20,000 nucleotides of DNA from Mesostigma viride (taxonomy: Eukaryota; Streptophyta; Mesostigmatophyceae; Mesostigmatales; Mesostigmataceae). The position numbers and the translations under genes are program-made. How positions within the stretch are numbered: position 1 is the first letter of the stretch; the number at the start of each line of letters is the position of its first letter. This document shows, one piece after another, positions 1 to 16,600 of this stretch. Location: the NCBI GenBank assembly GCA_009746045.1, contig RPFO01001870.1, positions 40,001 to 60,000 of the forward strand, read 5' to 3'. The notes below the pieces were generated by a model, which saw nothing but the letters and a program-made list of their open reading frames with translations, was not told the origin of the DNA and made no database searches.

Positions 1-20
1 TGCTTGAAACGTTTCGACAC

Positions 21-7021
<7,001 letters not shown>

Positions 7022-7505
7022 GGCTGGCCACCGGTTGCCCAGAGCTTGAGGCAGTAGCCCTAGTCCTTACTGTTAGTCCAGCACGTGCCGAAGTCGTCCA
7101 TGGAATGCTTGGCAGCGGGTTATTTTCACGACATGCCACGTCACCGCCCATTTATCCACGAGTCTGGCACTTGGCACAGGACCAGGGACAGCCTTCTGCT
7201 GACACATCAAACAGGAGCATGCCAGAGAGATGCCAGCAGAGAAAAGTTGAACACATGAACGCCTTCTTCTAAAGCTTGCTGGGATTCGGGGAGTTGAATG
7301 CTGGTCATGGCCACCCTGGCCGTGACGGCAGCCATTTTACTGCCTTTACCAAAAATACGTCGACCGGTGTCGGCACACGTCGTCAATCGTCGCAAGCCCG
7401 ACGTTCGCTTCTCGGTCGCATTCTGGTGTCCACACAGCGACCTTCTTGGCACACTGGTGACGGTCATAGGCTGCAGAAGCTTGGTAAGGGATCGAAATTA
7501 AAACG
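7022..7505. promoter_or_regulatory. Divergent intergenic region between the two genes
   Basis: This 484-base gap separates the two start codons and must hold both 5' UTRs and both promoters, or one shared bidirectional promoter. I see no clear TATA box, initiator or long inverted repeat. The only small feature is a repeated GATGCCAG/CATGCCAG near 7218-7235. Assignment rests on gene orientation only. Confidence 0.45.
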
Positions 7506-7883
7506 ATGGCCATTTCAACTGCGCATTTGCAATGCTGTCCGACCCCCGTGGACTTGAAGGCAGCTTGTGGCTTGAAGCAAGGAGGGGCTTTTGTTAACAA
7601 GCCTTTTAGGGGGGAATTACGACGCTTCCTTGGGAGCAGCAAAGGCTCCGGCGTACATTCTTCTTTTTCGGGCTTCGGTGAAGGCGAGCGCGTTGGATCC
7701 AATTTCGACCGTCGCAGCGTGCATTTTGCCACGCGTGCGAGGTCGATGTGGCCGCAAGGCGAAAAAATTAAAGTCACTATGCGGCATGATTTGGATGACG
7801 TCATTCGAGCCAACCTCAACCATTGTCTCACGGAGACAGATCTCCTGGACATTCCGGGCATCGAATCCCGGACTGTGGGCAAG
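7506..7883 (+). CDS. SAICAR synthase exon 1: leader and N-terminal strand
   Basis: This exon encodes 126 residues from ATG (aaacgATGGCC). The leader [14 protein letters not shown]... has few acids and many Ser, Gly and Arg. The mature enzyme probably begins near residues 95-105, before [19 protein letters not shown]. The donor is GGCAAG|GTAGTT, giving GK, which the next exon completes as GKVRD. The ATG is the only one in a suitable position ahead of the conserved core. Confidence 0.85.
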
Positions 7884-7969
7884 GTAGTTCCCAGCTATGG
7901 CTAGCTGTATTGGAGCTCCGCCACATTCGGCCGCGCGCCCCTCTCTGTCACATTGTAAATGAGTCGCTG

Positions 7970-8006
<37 letters not shown>

Positions 8007-11000
8007 TTTACTGTCGTCTAGATATTAGGAGTCCACTTCAAGTGTCAAATCATGTATACAACTGTACCATTTTTCTACATGATCTTGACATCATGTGGTT
8101 TATCAGGTCGGGTGGGCCGAATCTAGACGTTGCAAAATTGCGGGAACATTTCGCGGATGTCGCTGCTTCTTGGATGCCGTGCTGTAACGCTAGTTGTGCG
8201 CAATTTGGGTGCGTTGCCGATGGACATACTTGTAGCGTTGGCATGGGTGCTTCAGCAAGTGAGATTCTCATTCAGTGGTGACATCCTAAAGCAGCAATGG
8301 CATTTCGAACAAGGTTACTGCGTTGCTACCTGTCGATTGCGTCTACCAAACAACTGTTTCTAATGCTTCATCCTGTGCTGTTTGGCCTGGTGCCACCGAA
8401 GTCCAGCTGTTTTCCACGCAGCTCCAATAATTCAGGGGTGCTGTTATTAGTTGACGCTGCCACCGGCCCTGCTCCTATCAGAGTCAGCCAACCTCATGCC
8501 TGCTGTCAATATTTATGTGTGGGGGGGTTGTCTCATTCCCATTTTCCCCTCCTCCTTCCAAAGGGATTTCTCCCTTCATTGTCTGTAATGGTGTCCGCCG
8601 GACCATGGCATTCCTTGGTCCATTGCATCACTTGGTCAGGTCCCTCTCCATTCCCTCTGTTCAAGTTCTGTTTCCACACGTCTCCCCTTGCCTCCCCTTG
8701 CCTCCCCTTGCCTCCCCTTGCCTCCCCTTGCCTCCCCTTGCCTCCCCTTGCCTCCCCTTGCCTCCCCTTGCCTCCCCTTGCCTCCCCTTGCCTCCCCTTG
8801 CCTCCCCTTGCCTCCCCTTGCCTCCCCTTGCCTCCCCTTGCCTCCCCTTGCCTCCCCTTGCCTCCCCTTGCCTCCCCTTGCCTCCCCTTGCCTCCCCTTG
8901 CCTCCCCTTTCTTCCGCTTTTCCTCCCCTTTCTCACCCTTCGGTTGATATCTTTTCCTGTCTGCCCAGTTGCACACCCAGAATGCAAATCCGAGAATCTT
9001 ACTCGATGTGTGACACATGTCTGCCAAAACCCAACATCCACCCCCCCCCTCTCCCAGGTGCACCACACGTATGCCCCCATATGGTCTAACAGGAACGAAC
9101 GGTTGCTGCATACCACGAAATAAGGAACGAACGGTTGCTGCCTACCAACCCATCTCCTGGTGCAGTATATTGATGTCAATACTGTATGTGTAGTCATGCA
9201 TTGATGTATCCATATGTGTCGATACTGTGTCTATGGGATGTGTCTATATCGTCATGCGGTGATGTGTCGCCCCTCTCCCCACCCCAGGTGCGTGACACGT
9301 ACGTGGCGGGCGACAAGCTGGTGCTCGTCACGACCGACCGCCAGAGCGCGTTTGACCGCGTGCTCGCGTCCATCCCCTTCAAGGGCCAGGTGGGTGGGCG
9401 TGGTCTAAAGGGCAGGTAGGAGGGCATGCTCTCAAAGCAGATGGGAGGGCATGGCATGCTCGAAAGGGCACGTGGGTGTGCATGCTCTACAGCCCTAGTG
9501 GGTGGGCATGCTCGAAAGGCCAGTTGGGTGGGCATGGTCTACAGGGTTCACGTTGTTGTCAGGGATTTTCGCTTGATGCAGACACGTATGTTTGGATGCA
9601 AGACACATCGCACACGGGTGTCGAGTGCCTGTGCAAGTCTGTCCACCAACTAAAGTAAAGGCCAGGTGGGTCCCTCTACTCTGACAGACCGCAACTCCCC
9701 ACCTACTGTAGGGACTGGGGAATGACTGCAGGGAATGACTTTAGGGAGTGTCTGACCGGCCTTGGGCTGCTGCGTGTCTGTGGATAGCAACTACACAACT
9801 AGCCGTCTAATTTCTCCCCCATCGAATTCATGATAGTCGAACTACCTTCTATTTCGCGGCCCGCTCGCCTATCGCCCAGGTGCTCAACCTGACGTGCTTG
9901 CGTGTGACGGTCTGGCAAGGCCACCTCTGATTTCTAGATACACGGCCTCCCTCTTCCACCCCCCACCCTATGCCATGTCCCACCGTTCCCTTACCCCCCC
10001 ACAATCCTCATCTATCGCACCACAACGTCTATCTCCTCCCCCCCAGGTGCTCAACATGACGAGCAAGTGGTGGTTTGACAAGGCAGCCGCGATCGTGCCC
10101 CATGCGGTCCTGAGCATGCCCGACCCCAATGTGGTGATCGCCAAGCGCTGCACCGTCTTCCCGGTCGAGTTTGTGGGTGGGTGCAGCGACGGTGGTGGTG
10201 GTGGCGGTTGCTAGCTGTTCATGTGCCATCAATTGTTGTTTGGGTTAGTGCGCGGTGGGAAACGACTCTGCGCTGAAAGTCTTGCTTTGCGGTGTCTTTC
10301 CCGTCGAGTTTGTGGGTTAGTGCAGCAATGGGTGGTGGTGGTGCTGGGGTGGTGTGACTATCGGCTTCGTGGGGTGGGGTAATTGGTATGGTGTTATAAG
10401 TTTTCTAATGTGTCTCAAATTGTGCCTTCTAATGTGCCTTCTAATGTATCTTATAGTGTATCTTGTAATATATCTTATAATGTATCTTATGATGTATCTT
10501 TCTAACGCCTCTAATGGTCCCTCGCCCCGCCACCCTGTATTCTATTGTTACTCGTCTTCTTCTATTCGCCATGTGTTCCTATTCAAATTGCCAGTGCGTA
10601 GCTACCTGACAGGGAGCACGAGCACGTCCCTGTGGACGCACTACAAGGATGGGTGCCGCAACTACTGCGGCAACGAGCTGCCCGACGGGATGAAGAAGAA
10701 CCAGAAGCTGCCGCGCAACATCCTCACACCTACGACCAAGGAGGCTGTGCATGACCGGCCGATCAGCATGAAGGAGGTGGGTGCCCGTCCGCATGAAGGA
10801 GGTGGGGGGGGGGGGTGGGGGGTGAGTCTAGCGTGGTTAGTGTCAAACCGTGAAACAACCTTTTGTGGCCGAGTCATGCACCGCATTGTAAGGGAGGCGA
10901 GTCAGGTGTACTGTGTAAGGGAGGATGTGCACGGCTGGCCCGTCGGCGCCAAGGCGATGGGTGCTATTTCTACGGGATTCTTGGGGGTGACTCAGCCCGT

Positions 11001-13600
11001 TGTGGGCACATGTCTGGCGGGTGGTTGGTGTTGTGGGTGTACATGATAAATTGTGGCAGCAGCAGAGAGGGGTGGGGTGGGGGGTGGGGGGGTTGGGGTT
11101 GGGGTGGGGGGTTTAGGGATGGGGTGGCGGGGGCGGGGGCGAGCGGCGGCGGGCGGGCGGCGGCGGGCGGGCGGGCGGGCGGGCGGGCGGGCGGGCGGGC
11201 AGGCGGGCGGGCAGGCAGGCGGGCGGGCAGGCAGGCGGGCGGGCAGGCGGGCGCGCGGGTGGGCAGGCGGGCGGGCGGGCGGGCGGGCGGGCGGGCGGGC
11301 GGGCGGGCGGGTGGGCGGCGGGCGGCGGGCGGGCGGCGGGCGGCGGGGCGGGCGGGCGGCGGGCGGGCGGCGGGCGGGCGGGCGGCGCGGGCAGGCGGGC
11401 GGGCGGGTGGGCGGGCGGGCGGGCAGGCGGGCGGGCGGGCGGGCGCGGGCGGGCGGGCAGGGGGTGGGTGGGTGGGTGGGTGGGTGGGTGGGTGGGTGGG
11501 TGGGTGGGTGGGTGGTGGGTGGGTGGGTGGGTGGGTGGGTGTGGGTGGGTGGGTGGGTGGGTGGGTGGGTGGGTGGGTGGGTGGGTGGGTGGGTTGGCGG
11601 GGGGGGGGGGGGGGGGATGAGGTTGGGAGCTGGCGTGTAGTGGGTGGCGGATGGATGGACGTGTGTACATATGGGTGGGTGGGTGTGCGCAAGTAGGACC
11701 CTGTCTTCCCTCTACCCATTAAGTTGATCCTCGGACACACATTCATATGGCATGATACTTCATATGGTTTGTCACCTGGCATCATTCACTCCTTCAGAAC
11801 GTGGACCAGGTCCTGACTGGACCCGCTTTTCTCCATCCCCTATTGCCCTGCACGCCTGCCCTAGTTAATTCACCTAGTCCACCTCAGACGACGGGAAAGG
11901 GCTAACTTGAACCCCGCTATAGCCCTGACATATCATAGTTCTGCCAGCCTTAGAGGGTGGAGAGAGGCCTGATTTGACTCTCTCTCCCGGCCTTGCCCTT
12001 CCCTAATGTTGATTGTCCACCAGAGATTGTGGGTGAAGGGCCTGATCTGACCCTCTTCTTGTTCTCCCGCTTCTGCCCTGCCCTGTTTCCTTGTCCACAA
12101 ACCTGTCCGCCCCAGATCGTGGAGGAGGGCCTGATGTCGCAGAAGGACTTGGACATTACCGCCAAGTACGCGATGGAGCTGTTCGAGTTTGGGCAGGTGG
12201 GTGAGAGTTGCTGGGGGGTCGCCAGAGGGCAGGTGGCTGACAACTATTGATTTTGGGCAGGTGGGTAAGAGTTATTGGGGGCTCGCCAGAGGGCAGGTGG
12301 CTGATAACTAAGAGTTTGGGCAGATGGGTGGGAACTGAGAGAGGGCTTGCTAGACTACGCCATAAATACATGCAGAGGGCAGGTAGTTGCGGGCAAGTGG
12401 CCTTGAGCGTTTGCCAGCGACAGAGCTGTCCTAGTTTGGGCAGGTGGGTGCTTAATGTTTGGCAGGGTGGAGAGTTATTGGGGGCTTGCTCAGAGGACAG
12501 GTGGGTGCGGGCAAGTGGTCACGGCGGCTTGCCGAATGCCAGCCATGGTAGCTTTGCGAGTTTGGGCAGGTGAGTTGCAGCTGGATGACGCTTACCAGGA
12601 AGCTAGATGACGCTTACACGGAGTTGGAATCTAAGCACCTGGTGAGTGTTTGCTCTGCAAAGCCTTCTTTTCAGGCAGGGCGTTCGATTTCTTCCTTCCG
12701 AGAGGGCAGATGGGTGCAGGCAAGTAGCATCGATGGCTTGCCAGCAATCGTCAAAGTAGAAGCAGATTTGCTGATTTTCATACCGTGTTAAACAGCACGG
12801 AGAATGGCTGAAGGAGAAGCAGACACAGTCAATTATTAAACCAGCCAGGTTCTTACCGTAAATTTGTGACCCCCCCCAAATTTTCCGTGTTCTCTCTTCT
12901 CCTCTCCTTCTGCAACCGCTGTCCCTCTTGCGCCCATGGCCCGGATCCCACGACGTGGCCTGTAACATCGGCACGCGGCATGGCACCCCTTTTACCATTG
13001 AACTCCACCCACCACCAGAAAGTCGCGGCCTGGAATGGGCTCATCCTGGTGGACACCAAGTACGAGTTTGGAAAGGACGCAGACGGCAACATTCTGGTGA
13101 TCGACGAGGTGAGCTGGTCACGATTTGCATGTATATATGTATGAAAGTGGTGGGGCAGCACATGGGCGGGTGCGTGGCAACATTCTGGTGATTGACGCGT
13201 GAAGATGCTAGCGATGATAGGGGCCAGAGATAGGGCGGTGTTGAGCGGTAAAGGCGAGGATGGCGACCTCATGGTGATTGAACAGGTGAGATACTAAAGA
13301 TATGTGTTAAACTTTTGTACTAAAACGGTGGTGGTGGTGGTGGTGGTGGTGGCACACAGGTGGGCGCATGTCGATGTGAGGTGGGTTGTAATGCAATTGT
13401 GTGAGGTGGGATGGATGGGAGGGTGGCAACATCCTTGTGATTGGAGAGGTAAGATGCGGTGTGGGTGGCAAAGGAGAGCTGTGGGTGCAAGGACGGGTGG
13501 GTGATCCCACCGGTGAGGTGGAGACGGGTGGTAGAGGTGGTGGTGGTGGCATCACGGGTGGTGTGCGGCAGTTTCTGGCCATGGTTAAGCGATTTGTGGC

Positions 13601-13698
<98 letters not shown>

Positions 13699-16600
13699 CT
13701 CCCCCCTCCCTAGTTCCTGCCCGTACACACATGCACGCACAGGTACATGCATGCACACGCCATCAACGCAAGAAAGGATGGTCTTGTACACCAACGCAAG
13801 ATATAAGGACCCCCCCTCCCCAGATTGTGAATGCCACAGTACTTTTCTCTCGCTGCTACTGCCATCCATGCTTAACACCCAAGCCCAGCCGGAATACCTC
13901 ATTACATGCTGTCCTCTTCCTGCCATTTGGCCCTGACAACAAGTACGGAAACCCACCTTTTGCCTCTACTCTAGCCCACCCCCACCCTATGGGCTGTGGG
14001 GAGCCTCACACCCCGCCCGCAGCAGACATCAGGCAACTCACGACGATCCTCTGTCAGCCCACCCCGACCCCGCTGTCTCAATTTCACGCAAACACCGCCC
14101 ACCCCTGCGCCAGGTGCACACACCCGACAGCAGCCGCTACTGGTTGCGCGACACGTTCGAGGAGCGCATCGCCACCGGGCAGGAGCCGGAGAACATTGAC
14201 AAGGTGTGGGGGGGGGGGGGGGGGGGGGGGGGATCGTTGGATACTGGTTGGAATCCCCCCCAGAGAGCATACTCGAGATATGCTGCATGGTGGCGGCGCG
14301 TTTGAGGAACGTGACCATTTCCAAGAGAAAGATTTTTTTTTAATTGCCGCCAGGCAGGAACTGGAAAGCATCGACAAGGTGGGGGGTTTGCAATTTCTAT
14401 CATTCTAAAATACTGCCTGATTTACTAGTAGGACATAGTGGCGGCACATGGCATGGGAGGAGCTGCGGAGAAGCGGGAAAATGTCAACAAGACGTGTTGG
14501 GTAGTGTACTGTCTACACTACTATTAACTTGACACAAAGATGTGTTCGGTAGAGTTCTGTCTACAATACTGCCTGAATTGGTATGATATTTTATATTTGG
14601 TAGTAGAGTGATATCCAATAGCGGGAGAGGAGCGTGGGAAGGGGTATGAAGATTCCGACATGATAGGAGGACAAGCGCTGTTCTGCGCTGTTCTGGCCTG
14701 CGCTGGTTGTCTCCTTGAGATAGGAGGACAACTGGACAAGACATGATCAAGCATACTTGTTCATGACCCCCACCAGATGTGCATGACCTGGGCTTGGCTG
14801 GGCTGGCCTTTGTTGATGGCTCCATTCGCCTGGTCCCACCTTATGCCCGACGCATACCTTATATCCTTATGCTCCCAGTCGCATCCTTATTCTCCCTGCC
14901 GCATCCTTATGCTCCTCCTCCCCCAGCTTAAACCCTTTGCATCCCTCCTGCCACCGTCGTCCTCCAGGACAGACGCCACGCCAAATTGCGATTGGCTTGA
15001 ATAGAAACATCCTCCCCTGCGTCCCTCTATCGCGTCCCTTGTGCTGCATGCCCCTTTGGCATCCGTTGTGCTCGTGTGACGCAGTGTGCGTGTAAATTAA
15101 TTAGTCCGTCCCTTGTGTTTGCGGCCCTCTCTTGTGCTCCCGTGTCCCTCTTGTGCTCGCGTCGGCAGGAGTTCCTTCGGCTGTGGTTCCGCGACAACTG
15201 CGACCCTTACAACGACAAGGTGAGCCGGTATTTTCATGATCATCAGAGTGTCATGGGTCATGCGTGCTACTGCAAACACAGCCCATGCAACAAAACACCG
15301 TTTTCGCTATCCAAACCCCATTGTGAAGCCGTAGAACGGTGGGTTGGTGCAAACAGGGCCATCAAGAACGTCATGGTGAGTGTGTGCAAGCGCAACCAGT
15401 GCAACCAAAAGGTGGGCTGGTGCATACAGGGCCATCAAGAATGTCATGGTGAGTGTGCGCAAACACAACCTTAGCAATGGCAACGTGAGTGGGCCGTTAA
15501 GGATGTCATGCACGGTGAGTCATGGCAGATGCGGTGCTTACCCTTAGCATTTGCCTTTTGAAGATTTTTTATTTCTTTTGATTTTGTGTTGGGGATTCTA
15601 TCTCTCGCATACTTCATCCCCCCCCGCTCCACTATCTCTTTCTCCCCCCCCCCCCCCTGACACGCACTTCCTTGCCCCATGTCCATCCCCACCTTCCCAC
15701 CCATACCTCTCCCGCTGTCTACCGCTGTCTACCGCTGTCTACCGCTGTCTACCGCTGTCTACCGCTGTCTACCGCTGTCTACCGCTGTCTACCGCTGTCT
15801 ACCGCTGTCTACCACTGTCTACCGATCCTTTTCACCGCTGTCTACCGCTGTCTACCGCTGTCTACCGCTGTCTACCGCTGTCTACCGCTGTCTACTGATC
15901 CCTCCTTCCATTCCTCCCCCCTGCCTCCTTGCTCCGTCCGCCCATTTGTGGACCCATAAAGTCACCAGTTTGGGCATGCAGAAATGTCTGCTTTCCTATT
16001 ATTCATTTCTGCTTTCCTATTATTCATGGCTGCTCGCCTATCTATGGCTATTGGCATCTTCGTTGGCCTATTCGTAGCCGTCATCGTACACACACATGTG
16101 CCATTGCCGCTCACATGGCTAATTGCCTGTGAGTACCTCTCATTGTGGCTGACCTGGCCTACTGCAAACGCCAAACATGGCAATATGCGCCTTATTCTCC
16201 CTGACCTGACCTCGTGCTAATGCCGCCACCTGCTGGTTCCTCCCTGGCAGACGCTCCCGGACGCTCCGCCCGAGCTGGTGATGGAGCTGTCACGCCGGTG
16301 AGCTGCTGTTATTTGTTTAGTAGTATTTGAGAGTAATAAATGTGAGTCGGGTACCTTGTTGAGCTCGTTGTGTTTATAACTGGTGACTGGTGATGGAGGT
16401 GTCGCGCCCGTGAGTTGGGTCCCAAGCAGCGCACAAAAAGATTAGTTTCGCCTTTAAAAACATCACTATTTATGTAGTCCGCGTTGTTGTTTTGATAGGA
16501 AAGCCCCTGCCAGGATTCCCAATACTTGTATTTTAATACTTCGTATTAAGCGTATCCTATGCCTTTGCTTGGCAACCCCTTTTTTGATTGAAAAACGCTT

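Noticed and set aside
8050-8363. Possible extra exon within SAICAR synthase intron 1
   Set aside because: Exon 1 ends in GK and exon 2 begins VRD, the continuous family motif, so no coding sequence is missing between them.
8297-9197. ORFs with [10 protein letters not shown] or [10 protein letters not shown] repeats
   Set aside because: They are translations of the 10-bp CTCCCCTTGC array in intron 1.
10863-11785. Gly/Ala/Arg-rich and Pro-rich ORFs of about 270 codons
   Set aside because: They are products of the GGGC/GGGT array in intron 4.
15551-16077. [10 protein letters not shown] repeat ORFs
   Set aside because: They are products of the CTACCGCTGT array in intron 8.
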